Positions 1 through 8,064 of a stretch of DNA of 64,000 nt are shown piece after piece. How positions within the stretch are numbered: the stretch's first letter is position 1; each line of letters starts with the position of its first letter. The stretch lies in the NCBI RefSeq assembly GCF_025809055.1, contig NZ_CP075529.1, forward strand, positions 496,001 through 560,000, given 5' to 3'. Source of the DNA: Devosia sp. (lineage in GTDB: Bacteria; Pseudomonadota; Alphaproteobacteria; Rhizobiales; Devosiaceae). The notes under the pieces were generated by a model. It was not told where the DNA came from, searched no databases, and saw nothing but the letters and a program-made list of their open reading frames with translations. Position numbers and translations under genes: made by a program.

Positions 1-358
1 AATGATAAAAATGGGGTCGAAAAGCTGACCTGTTGCGCTATTTCACAACAGTCCCTCGGTTCAAGACCTTGGGTGACGCTCAATGGTGGTGGACCGATGC
101 TTGTTCCGGCCGTGCCAGATGTGTCTGCCGTTTGGCATGAGAACTGTCGGACCGTGGCGCACCCGTCAGGGGTTGAAACCAGAGGTTCCCGCTTTCGCGG
201 GAATGACCTGGTGGGTGTTGGGATGCCGTCGTGGGATGCGGGAATGCTGAGGCGCAGCGTTTCCGATGTGGCATCCTGCGCACCGGCACGGCCTGTGCGT
301 TTGGTGGCGCAATGGGCTAGTGACCCGGTGCAGGTGATGATGCGGGAGGTGTGACGGC
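1..358. other. non-coding stretch at window start
   Basis: I see no convincing gene here. The short open frames lack a plausible ribosome-binding site and recognisable protein features. The stretch holds one copy of a short palindromic repeat (184-208, built on TTCCCGC...GCGGGAA) that recurs at about 15.7 kb. It ends with a GGGAGG ribosome-binding site for the acetyltransferase that starts at 359. Confidence 0.6.
184..208. repeat. short palindromic intergenic repeat (TTCCCGC/GCGGGAA type)
   Basis: Arms TTCCCGC and GCGGGAA surround a TTTC spacer and can form a tight hairpin. The same core recurs at 15691-15756, there with two copies in opposite orientation. This kind of REP-like unit is common between genes of high-GC alphaproteobacteria. 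No function is assigned. Confidence 0.6.
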
Positions 359-847
359 ATGGCAGTGGACGAAGAGGCTCAAGTCGACATCCTCGACCTG
401 CGCGATGCGCCGCAGGTGGTCGACCTGGTTGCCGACCGCATCTGGCGCGCATGGTGGGCGCCGGAGGGCCGGTCGCTGGAGGATGTGCAGGTGGCGCTCG
501 GGGCCGTGGTGGCGGCGCAGGGTTTTCCGTTCACGCTGGTGGCGATGCGCGCGGGGCGGTTCGTGGGGACGGTGACCAGCATCATGGACGATATCGGCGC
601 GCGGCCGGACTGGGGGCCGTGCCTGGCGGCGCTGTGGGTCGAGCCCGATGCGCGGGGGCAGGGGATCGGTGCGGCACTGGCGGAGGCGCTGATGGCCCGG
701 CTGGCCGGGCTGGGTTTCGAGCGGGTCTATCTGTCGGCCAAGCCGCATATGCGGGACTATTACCTGCTGCGCGGCTGGACCATGATCGACAGCGATATCG
801 ACAAGGATCGCCAGGACGTTTTCCTGCGGCTCCTGCCCCGGCAGTAA
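359..847 (+). CDS. GNAT family N-acetyltransferase
   Basis: This 162-residue protein has the single-domain GNAT size and layout. The acetyl-CoA pyrophosphate-binding loop reads RGQGIGAAL at roughly residues 99-107, matching the family pattern R/Q-x-x-G-x-G/A. It is followed by a helix and a late strand (RVYLSAKPHM), as expected of the fold. The substrate cannot be read from sequence; it could be a small amine, an amino acid or a protein N-terminus. The ATG at 359 is preceded by GGGAGG at suitable spacing. It lies just upstream of coaD, from which it is separated by about 70 bases, so co-transcription is possible but not shown. Confidence 0.85.
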   Translation: MAVDEEAQVDILDLRDAPQVVDLVADRIWRAWWAPEGRSLEDVQVALGAVVAAQGFPFTLVAMRAGRFVGTVTSIMDDIGARPDWGPCLAALWVEPDARGQGIGAALAEALMARLAGLGFERVYLSAKPHMRDYYLLRGWTMIDSDIDKDRQDVFLRLLPRQ

Positions 848-918
848 GCCGCCCGCCGCCTCGCTTGCCAAATCGCCGGACAGCATGACAAAACCTATGC
901 ACCAATAAGGGGGAGCAC

Positions 919-1413
919 ATGCACGGATTGGTCGGCTTTTATCCGGGATCGTTCGATCCGCTGACAAACGGGCATCTCGATGTCATCGAACGCGCCTGCA
1001 AGCTGGTGGATACGCTGGTCGTGGCCGTCGGCATCAGCGCCACCAAGAAGAACCCGCTGTTCACGCATGAGGATCGCATCGCCATCCTCGAACAGGTGCT
1101 GCCGGCCATCGGGTTGCGCACCAATACCGAATTCAGGATTGTCGATTTTTCCGGCCTCATGGTCGCGGCGGCGCGCGACAATGGCGCCAAGCTGATCATC
1201 CGCGGCCTGCGCGACACCACCGACTACAATTATGAAATGCAGATGGTGGGCATGAACGCGCAGATGGCGCCGGACCTGCAAACGGTTTTCCTGCCCTCCA
1301 GCCCGCCCGTGCGGCATATCTCGGCCACATTGGTGCGGCAGATCGCTGAGATGGGTGGAGACATTTCCGCCTTCGTTCCGCCAATCGTCCTCAAGGCTAT
1401 TCAGAACAAATGA
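919..1413 (+). CDS. coaD: phosphopantetheine adenylyltransferase
   Basis: CoaD makes dephospho-CoA from 4'-phosphopantetheine and ATP, the penultimate step of coenzyme A synthesis in the cytoplasm. At 164 residues it has the usual bacterial length. The nucleotidyltransferase motif T-x-G-H is at residues 16-19 following PGSFDP, and the C-terminal ISATLVR motif (canonical ISSTxxR) is present. A GGGGGAG ribosome-binding site precedes the ATG. The stop codon overlaps the start of the downstream cyclophilin in an ATGA, indicating translational coupling. The order coaD, ppi, ppi, queA is typical of Hyphomicrobiales. Confidence 0.97.
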   Translation: MHGLVGFYPGSFDPLTNGHLDVIERACKLVDTLVVAVGISATKKNPLFTHEDRIAILEQVLPAIGLRTNTEFRIVDFSGLMVAAARDNGAKLIIRGLRDTTDYNYEMQMVGMNAQMAPDLQTVFLPSSPPVRHISATLVRQIAEMGGDISAFVPPIVLKAIQNK

Positions 1414-1997
1414 CCCAGATCACCCGTCGTACCTTCGCAGCCCTCGCTCTGGGCGCGGCCCTTGTCGCGGCCACGCCGCTCCTGGCCCAGGACGGCACGC
1501 CGCACTTGATCCTGACGCTGGAAGACGGCGTGGTGGATATCGAGCTCCTGCCCGAAATCGCTCCCAAACATGTCGAGCGCATCGTGACCCTGACCGAAGA
1601 GGGCGCCTATGACGGGGTGGTGTTCCACCGCGTGATCGATGGCTTCATGGCCCAGACCGGCGATGTCCGCAACGGCAAGTCGGACAGCCCGGACTATAAC
1701 CTGCAGTTGGCCGGAACCGGCGGTTCGGACCTGCCCAATGTCGAAGCCGAGTTCAATGCCGAGAGTTTCCAGCGTGGCGCCGTCGGCGCGGCCCGATCGC
1801 AGGACCCGAACTCGTTCAACTCCCAGTTCTTCATCACGACGGCCGATGCCAGCTTCCTCGACGGGCAGTATACGGTGTTCGGCAAGGTCGTGTCGGGCAT
1901 GGAAGCCGTCGACGCGCTGGAAAAGGGCCCGCAGGAGCGCAATGGCGCGGTCGAAAACCCCGACAAGATCGTCAGCGCGGTGATCGAGTACAAGTAA
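1410..1997 (+). CDS. secreted cyclophilin-type peptidylprolyl isomerase
   Basis: This 195-residue cyclophilin catalyses cis/trans isomerisation of Xaa-Pro bonds. Residues 1-26 form an export signal with an RR pair (TRRTFAALALG) and an AxA-like end before QDG, so the protein should act in the periplasm; a Tat route is possible. The active-site segments FHRVIDGFMAQTGD and SQFFIT are intact. The start overlaps the coaD stop (ATGA). The next gene encodes a signal-less paralogue with almost identical DNA across the active-site segment, suggesting tandem duplication with retained or converted sequence. Confidence 0.93.
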   Translation: MTQITRRTFAALALGAALVAATPLLAQDGTPHLILTLEDGVVDIELLPEIAPKHVERIVTLTEEGAYDGVVFHRVIDGFMAQTGDVRNGKSDSPDYNLQLAGTGGSDLPNVEAEFNAESFQRGAVGAARSQDPNSFNSQFFITTADASFLDGQYTVFGKVVSGMEAVDALEKGPQERNGAVENPDKIVSAVIEYK

Positions 1998-2129
1998 CGC
2001 GGATCTGGGGGATTCCCACGATTGCGGGAATGCTCCCGATGTGGGGCGAACGGCGCAGCCTGCCTTGCGCCGGGCGCTCATTGGCCTTACATCCGGGCCA
2101 CGATTTTTCTGCAAACAAGGTTTTACGCC

Positions 2130-2619
<490 letters not shown>

Positions 2620-2642
<23 letters not shown>

Positions 2643-3015
2643 GCTGGCCGCTGTCAGTTTTGCTGCAAGCATTGCCCTCGCATCGCCAGCCCTGGCGAGC
2701 GGGGGCATTTTTTGTGAAGGCGAGGGGGCGTCGATCGAGATCGCCATGGGCCGGCTGGTCGTGATGCAGGTGATCGGCGCATCGGCCGAGATCGGCGGCG
2801 TGGCCTATGTCACCGGACCGGAGCGCGGCACGGGCAAGCCATTCGTCATCGGCCAGGCCTTTGCCGAGGGCGACGCGATCATGGCCGATTTCGTCGACCC
2901 CAATTTCGAGCGCATCCTGGTGAGCCTGCGCGTGACCTGGGATGGTTCGGAGAGCTGGACCGGTACGCTGTTCACGCCGGACCTGACTGTTCCCGTGACC
3001 TGCTGGGAAGGGTAG
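2620..3015 (+). CDS. small secreted protein, function unknown
   Basis: I do not recognise a family. The frame encodes about 131 residues with a textbook Sec signal (basic MRPISPSK, hydrophobic AAVSFAASIALA, then SPALA-S cleavage) and a mature part with two cysteines (FCEGEG and TCWEG) that could form a disulfide. There is no ATG in position. The TTG at 2620, inside the last codons of the preceding cyclophilin, gives a complete signal peptide, so I prefer it; CTG at 2644 would truncate the signal. The overlap suggests translational coupling. A periplasmic location is inferred; the role is unknown. Confidence 0.6.
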
Positions 3016-3120
3016 AGGCGGCTGGCACTACCCTGGTGAGGCCTTGACGGCCCGGGGCGGGACGGGTCACCCCTTGCTGCCTGCAGACCACCGTTTGAGT
3101 CTGCCGAGCTGGGTGTTGCC

Positions 3121-3576
3121 TTGAAAATGGATAGTGTTCTCTGGGCGCTGATGGGCGTCATCGCTGGAGCTTGCGTTGCCGCGCAGGCGCCGATCAATGC
3201 CAGTCTGGGGCGGGCGCTCGAGGTGCCGATTGCGGCGGCGGCCGTGTCGTTCCTTGCCGGTGGCGTGGTGCTCTGGGTGCTGGCATTCCTGTTCAGCCAG
3301 CTTTCGGCGACGCCGATCAACTTTGCGGCCCCCGCCGCCTGGACATTCGTTGCCGGTGGCCTGCTCGGGGCCTTCTACGTGTTTTCCAACCTGACGCTGA
3401 CCCCGATCATGGGGGCGGCAGCGGTGATGGCGCTTTCGGTGACGGGCCAATTGCTGGCCGGATTGTTCCTCGACAAGATCGGCTTCATGGGCATGGCGGT
3501 GCGCGAACTATCGGTCGGCCGCATTGCGGGGGCTGGCTTTCTGGTGCTCGGGGCGGTGATGATCCGGGTGCTCTAG
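3121..3576 (+). CDS. DMT-superfamily membrane transporter (YdcZ/DUF606 type)
   Basis: A 151-residue, almost entirely hydrophobic protein with about five membrane segments, matching the half-size YdcZ/DUF606 branch of the drug/metabolite transporter superfamily. Typical features are AAQAPINASLG near the N-terminus and the repeated small-residue helix ends. Such proteins usually work as dimers, but the substrate is unknown. The start may be TTG at 3121 or the ATG two codons later at 3127; the protein differs only by two residues. Confidence 0.8.
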   Translation: MKMDSVLWALMGVIAGACVAAQAPINASLGRALEVPIAAAAVSFLAGGVVLWVLAFLFSQLSATPINFAAPAAWTFVAGGLLGAFYVFSNLTLTPIMGAAAVMALSVTGQLLAGLFLDKIGFMGMAVRELSVGRIAGAGFLVLGAVMIRVL

Positions 3577-3635
3577 CAACCGGCTGAGTGGATTGGCCGT
3601 TCACCTCGGCAAGGCCACATGCTAACGAGCCGTCC

Positions 3636-4715
3636 ATGCGCGTTACAGAATTCGACTTCGATCTGCCCGAAAAACTCATTGCACTGCACCCGGCCGAGCC
3701 GCGGGACAGCGCCCGCCTGCTGGTGGTGCGGCCGGGCGAACCGCTTGCCGATCAGCACATTCCGGACCTGCGCACGCTGCTCAGGGCAGGCGATGTTCTG
3801 GTGGTCAACGACACACGGGTGCTGCCCGCAGAGCTCAAGGGCACACGGCTGCGGGGCGAGAACCGGGCCAATGTCTCGTTCAATCTGCACAAGCGCGTGG
3901 ACGCCCATACCTGGCGCGCCTTTGCGCGTCCGGCCAAGAAACTGGCTTTGCTGGACCGGCTCGAACTGGGCAATGGCGTCGGCGAACCTCTGATCGCAAC
4001 CGTGGCCGGGCGCGGCGATACCGGTGAGGTAACGCTGGAATTCGCGCTCGGCGGTGCCCAACTCGATGAAGCCATCAAGGCGCAGGGCGCCATGCCGCTG
4101 CCGCCCTATATCGGGGCGAAGCGCGCGGTCGAGGAGCGGGACAAGACCGACTACCAGACGGTCTATGCCGCCGAAGACGGTGCCGTCGCGGCTCCTACTG
4201 CGGGCCTGCATTTCACCGAAAAGCTGCTGCAGGATCTCAGCGACATGGATGTGGCCATGGAACGGGTGACGCTACATGTGGGGGCAGGGACCTTTCTGCC
4301 GATGAAGGTGGACGACACCGAAGACCATGTCATGCATTCGGAATGGGGCGAACTCGACCAGGCCACGGTCGAGCGGATCAATGCCCGCCGCGCCGCCGGT
4401 GGGCGAGTGATCGCGGTGGGTACCACCAGCCTGCGCCTGCTCGAAACCGCATCGCGAGCCTCGGGCGAATTGCGCCCGTTCATCGGCGACACCGACATCT
4501 TCATCACTCCCGGCTTCCGGTTCCGGACGGTGGACGTGCTGATGACCAATTTCCACCTGCCGAAGTCGACGCTGTTCATGCTGGTGAGCGCCTTCAGCGG
4601 GCTCGATACCATGAAGGCAGCCTATGCCCATGCGATCGCCCAAGGTTACCGGTTCTATTCCTACGGGGACTCGTCGCTGCTGCATCGCGCGCCCCATCCC
4701 GAGGACGATGCGTGA
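3636..4715 (+). CDS. queA: S-adenosylmethionine:tRNA ribosyltransferase-isomerase
   Basis: QueA transfers and isomerises the ribosyl group of AdoMet onto 7-aminomethyl-7-deazaguanine in tRNA, giving epoxyqueuosine at position 34. The 359-residue length is normal. Family hallmarks include FDFDLPEKLIA at the start, VNDTRVLPAEL, AAPTAGLHFT and the late TNFHLPKSTL. The start is set at the ATG beginning MRVTEFDFDLPE because that is the conserved N-terminus. The stop overlaps a GTG start for the next gene. The partner enzyme tgt lies about 2.2 kb downstream on the same strand, so the queuosine pathway is represented twice here. Confidence 0.97.
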   Translation: MRVTEFDFDLPEKLIALHPAEPRDSARLLVVRPGEPLADQHIPDLRTLLRAGDVLVVNDTRVLPAELKGTRLRGENRANVSFNLHKRVDAHTWRAFARPAKKLALLDRLELGNGVGEPLIATVAGRGDTGEVTLEFALGGAQLDEAIKAQGAMPLPPYIGAKRAVEERDKTDYQTVYAAEDGAVAAPTAGLHFTEKLLQDLSDMDVAMERVTLHVGAGTFLPMKVDDTEDHVMHSEWGELDQATVERINARRAAGGRVIAVGTTSLRLLETASRASGELRPFIGDTDIFITPGFRFRTVDVLMTNFHLPKSTLFMLVSAFSGLDTMKAAYAHAIAQGYRFYSYGDSSLLHRAPHPEDDA

Positions 4716-5338
4716 CGGCACGCCCGTCGCCGATCACCCGCTATGCGCGGCGCATTTCCTCGGCGCTGCGGCGGGCGGCGGATACTGATCAGTCGCACCT
4801 GACGCTGACCGGGCTGATCGACCTGCTCGGAGCCCGGGCGCACCGGCTCTTGCTGCTGGTCGTCTCGCTCTTCAACATGCTCCCCGGGCCACCCGGATAT
4901 GGCGGGGCCATAGCCTGGACCACCTGTGCCATTGCCCTGGCCATGCTGCTCGGCAAGCCGATCCGGTTGCCGCGCTTTCTCGGCAAGCGAAAGCTGCCGC
5001 TCGATCTTCTGGTGCGCGCCAGCGAGCAGGTGGTGAAGGTGGCCGGCATCCTCTCGCGCTTCTCCCGGCCACGATTGCGCTGGCTGACCAGTGCGGCGGC
5101 CAATCTGCCCTATGCGCTCCTGGTGATGGCGGTCAGCGTCGTGATGTCGCTGCCGATCCCCTTCATCAATGCCATCCCCAATGTCGGCCTCTGCATCATC
5201 GCCTTTTCCATGCTGAACCGCGACGGCGCCGGGGTTGTCGTCGGGCTGGTGGCCACTGCAATCGGCCTCGTTGTTGATGCAGCGATCATCTTCGGGGTGT
5301 TCCGCCTGGGCATGGCGGCCTGGGGGTCGATGGGCTGA
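4712..5338 (+). CDS. ExoD-like exopolysaccharide synthesis protein
   Basis: This 208-residue protein matches the ExoD family, first described in Sinorhizobium meliloti exopolysaccharide mutants and now found widely in proteobacteria. It has an N-terminal helical part with LTGLIDLLGARAH and then four or more membrane segments including LFNMLPGPPG and IPFINAIPNVG, both characteristic. The GTG at 4712 overlaps the queA stop (GTGA), so translation is probably coupled; no ATG lies in a suitable place. The biochemical role of ExoD remains unclear, so I name the family only. Confidence 0.8.
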   Translation: MTARPSPITRYARRISSALRRAADTDQSHLTLTGLIDLLGARAHRLLLLVVSLFNMLPGPPGYGGAIAWTTCAIALAMLLGKPIRLPRFLGKRKLPLDLLVRASEQVVKVAGILSRFSRPRLRWLTSAAANLPYALLVMAVSVVMSLPIPFINAIPNVGLCIIAFSMLNRDGAGVVVGLVATAIGLVVDAAIIFGVFRLGMAAWGSMG

Positions 5339-5381
5339 ATTACTCGGATCAAGGGTCGGATACCGAGAAAGTACGGCGAAT

Positions 5382-5421
5382 TTACCCCTCACCCCGTCCC
5401 TCTCCCCGGAGGGGCGAGGGG
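5382..5421. repeat. partial copy of the CCCTCACCCC/GGGGAGAGGG intergenic repeat
   Basis: The stretch CCCCTCACCCC...CTCTCCCC...GAGGGG is the reverse complement of the core shared by the two long repeats at 15859-16013 and 40952-41130, with a few substitutions. Only the core palindrome is present. It sits between the convergent ExoD-like and secreted-protein genes, where it may form a hairpin near both transcript ends. Confidence 0.6.
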
Positions 5422-5485
5422 GCGACGGAGCCGGTATGTCGGTTTACAGGCGAAGCACTCCTGGGTCTAAAGTGACGGCGTTTTT

Positions 5486-5920
5486 CTATAGTCCTGCGGC
5501 GTCATGCGCGACGGTGCCGGAGAAGCCGCAGGCAGCGCCGTGATAGTAGAGGCAGCCCTGCTGTTCTTCGAGGACGAGCGAGCCGTCGTCGTTAAAACGC
5601 AGGGTGACCTCGCAATAGCGCTGGTTGAAGCCCGACGTTTCCTCTTCGGGGTCGTAGCCTTCGTTCTCGGTGGAGAAGGTGCCGCCTTCGGCGGTCAGGG
5701 CGACCTCGCCGGAAACGCCGCCGGCGCAACCGCCACCCAGATCGGAAATGGGAACGACGGTGCTCAGGGACAGCTTGTACACATCACCGTCGAGATGGGA
5801 GAGGTGCAGTTCCAGTTCACCCTCGCCTTGCCCTGTCCACAGGCCCTCATAGTCCTGCGCCAGCGCCGGGCTGGAAACAAAAGCAGCGACCGTGGCCGCG
5901 ACCAGGATGGAACGAAACAT
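5486..5920 (-). CDS. periplasmic protein, function unknown
   Basis: A 144-residue protein with a clear Sec signal (MFRSILVAATVAAFVSSPALA-QD). The mature part is acidic, rich in glycine, and has four cysteines (GGGCAGG, QRYCEV, EQQGCLYYHGAACGF) that probably form disulfides. Its beta-rich pattern, beginning DYEGLWTGQGEGELEL, resembles small periplasmic lipocalin-like proteins, but I assign no function. The ATG at 5920 is preferred over one five codons upstream because it starts directly at the signal peptide. It is convergent with the ExoD-like gene. Confidence 0.7.
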   Translation of the reverse strand: MFRSILVAATVAAFVSSPALAQDYEGLWTGQGEGELELHLSHLDGDVYKLSLSTVVPISDLGGGCAGGVSGEVALTAEGGTFSTENEGYDPEEETSGFNQRYCEVTLRFNDDGSLVLEEQQGCLYYHGAACGFSGTVAHDAAGL

Positions 5921-6062
5921 GCAAGCACCTCTCAAGTCACAAGAATGCGTGCATCAGAGGGGTAAAGAATGGCAGAAGTTCGGTACGAGTCGCCAATTGG
6001 CCCGTTTCCCGTGACCTGACTGCGGCAGCCACATCTAGTCCCGTACCTGCAAGGAGCCTGCC

Positions 6063-6854
6063 TTGAACAATACTGACCTTCTCGGTGTCTCAACGGCATG
6101 GATTCTCGCCAATGCCTGGTCGGCGCTGGTCGCCATTCTCGTGCTGGTCGCGGGATGGATGCTGGCCAATATCCTGTCGCGCACACTCGTGACCCTGTTG
6201 TCCACGCGCGTGCGCAGTAGCGGCACCGTGGCGCCGCTGATCGGCCAGGCACTGCGCTATGCAATCCTGTTCGTCACCGTCATCGTGGTTCTCGGTCAGT
6301 TTGGCGTGGAAACGGCATCCATTCTCGCCGTGCTCGGCGCGGCGGGCCTCGCCATTGCCCTGGCCCTGCAGGGCACGCTGGCCAATATCGCCGCCGGTAT
6401 CATGCTGGTCTTCCTGCGGCCCTTCAATGCCGGTGACTATATCGACGCCGATGGCATTGTCGGCACCGTGGTCGAGATCGGGCTTTTTGCCACCCAGATG
6501 CGCACCATTGATGGCGTCTATCTGTTCGCGCCGAACTCGAAACTCTCCAATGCCAAGATCCTCAATTACAGCCGTGAATCCGATCGGATCGTCGAGGTCC
6601 GGTTCAACGTGCCGCGCGGGGCCGACCTGGGACACGTCCGCTCGCAGCTGATCGGTGCCATGCGCACCGACTTTTCCTCGCCCGAGGCCAAGTCGGAAAT
6701 CCTGCTCGACACGCTGTCGGATTCGACCATGACGCTTGTGGCGCGCGTGCCGGTGCGCAGCGGCGACTGGTGGCGCGCCCGCTCCGAGGTGCAGGAGCGC
6801 ATCAAGGCGATCCTGCAAGCCAACAAGGACTTTGCACCGGGAGATGAAGCCTGA
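6063..6854 (+). CDS. small-conductance mechanosensitive channel (MscS family)
   Basis: This 263-residue protein is a compact MscS. It has three membrane segments; the pore-lining third helix contains LAVLGAAGLAIALALQGTLANIAAG with the alternating Gly/Ala packing typical of MscS TM3. The beta domain has the conserved RPFNAGDYI motif and then a C-terminal alpha/beta cage. It should open on hypo-osmotic shock to release solutes. The start is TTG at 6063, preceded by AAGGAG. It lies directly upstream of tgt without an obvious functional link. Confidence 0.92.
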   Translation: MNNTDLLGVSTAWILANAWSALVAILVLVAGWMLANILSRTLVTLLSTRVRSSGTVAPLIGQALRYAILFVTVIVVLGQFGVETASILAVLGAAGLAIALALQGTLANIAAGIMLVFLRPFNAGDYIDADGIVGTVVEIGLFATQMRTIDGVYLFAPNSKLSNAKILNYSRESDRIVEVRFNVPRGADLGHVRSQLIGAMRTDFSSPEAKSEILLDTLSDSTMTLVARVPVRSGDWWRARSEVQERIKAILQANKDFAPGDEA

Positions 6855-6901
6855 CATGCCGGTGATTGTCGCGGGCCGGGCAAACGGCTAGAACCCGCGC
6901 C

Positions 6902-8047
6902 ATGAACACGACGCACGCGACCAAGCAGGTCACTTTCTCACTCCTGGCCAGCGACGGCATGGCGCGGCATGGCCGCATCGACACGCCGCGCGGGGAAATC
7001 AACACGCCCGCCTTCATGCCGGTCGGCACTGCCGGCACGGTCAAGGCCATGTATCCCGAACAGGTTCGCGAGACCGGCGCCGATATCCTGCTCGGCAATA
7101 CCTACCACCTGATGCTGAGGCCCGGTGCCGAGCGCGTCGCTTCGCTTGGTGGTCTGCACACCTTCATGGACTGGCAGCGTCCGATCCTCACCGACAGCGG
7201 CGGCTTCCAGGTGATGTCGCTGGCCAAGCTGCGCAAGCTCACCGAGAAGGGCGTCACCTTCAAGTCCCATATCGACGGCTCCAGCCATGAGCTGACGCCG
7301 GAGCGCTCCATCGAAATCCAGACGCTGCTCGACAGCGATATCATCATGCAGCTTGATGAGTGCATCGCCCTGCCGGCGGAGCGCAAGGAGATCGAGCGGG
7401 CCATGGAACTGTCGCTGCGCTGGGCCGACCGGTCCAAGACGGCGTTCAACAACCAGGCCAACCGCGCCCTGTTCGGCATCGTGCAGGGCGGCGACGACCC
7501 CGAACTGCGCGCCAGATCGGCCGCGGGGCTGCAATCCATCGGCTTCGATGGCTATTCGATCGGCGGACTGGCCGTGGGCGAACCGCAGGAGGTGATGTTC
7601 CGGGTGCTGTCCGACATCACACCGGAATTGCCCTGGGATCGCCCGCGATATCTCATGGGCGTAGGCAAGCCGGACGACATCCTGGGTGGCATCGAGCGCG
7701 GCGTCGACATGTTCGACTGCGTCCACCCCACCCGCGCCGGCCGTCACGGCCATGCCTATACGCGGTTCGGCGTCATCAACCTGAAAAATGCCCGGCATAA
7801 GGATGACCACCGGCCGCTGGACGAGCAGTCGCCCAACCCCAATTGCCGCCGCTGGAGCCGGGCGTATCTACATCATCTCGTTAAGACAGAAGAGATTTTG
7901 GGCGCGATGGTCCTTTCGCAGATCAACCTCGCCTATTATCAAGAGCTCACCGCCGGGGCGCGCAAGGCGATCTCGGATGGCGGCATGACGGGTTTTGCCG
8001 CAGAAACGCGGGCCGCATGGGCGGCCGGCGACCTTCCACCGCTATGA
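6902..8047 (+). CDS. tgt: tRNA-guanine transglycosylase with degenerate zinc site
   Basis: Tgt exchanges guanine 34 of Asp, Asn, His and Tyr tRNAs for preQ1 in queuosine synthesis. The 381-residue protein has the expected motifs: DSGGFQVMSL with its active-site Asp, GGLAVGE in the base pocket, and DMFDCVHPTR with the catalytic Asp nucleophile. The structural zinc site is not normal. Bacterial Tgt carries C-x-C-x2-C plus a His 26 residues later; here the aligned residues are Ser310, Asn312, Cys315 and Ile341, so only one ligand remains. The flanking WSRAYLHHL and EILGAM segments align without gaps, so this is not a frameshift. queA is nearby, so de novo queuosine synthesis is still likely. Confidence 0.93.
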   Translation: MNTTHATKQVTFSLLASDGMARHGRIDTPRGEINTPAFMPVGTAGTVKAMYPEQVRETGADILLGNTYHLMLRPGAERVASLGGLHTFMDWQRPILTDSGGFQVMSLAKLRKLTEKGVTFKSHIDGSSHELTPERSIEIQTLLDSDIIMQLDECIALPAERKEIERAMELSLRWADRSKTAFNNQANRALFGIVQGGDDPELRARSAAGLQSIGFDGYSIGGLAVGEPQEVMFRVLSDITPELPWDRPRYLMGVGKPDDILGGIERGVDMFDCVHPTRAGRHGHAYTRFGVINLKNARHKDDHRPLDEQSPNPNCRRWSRAYLHHLVKTEEILGAMVLSQINLAYYQELTAGARKAISDGGMTGFAAETRAAWAAGDLPPL

Positions 8048-8064
8048 TTTCAGGAGTTTGACTG

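Noticed and set aside
73..354. Small genes in the first 350 bases on either strand
   Set aside because: No ribosome-binding sites, and part of the frames runs through a palindromic repeat; nothing resembles a protein family.
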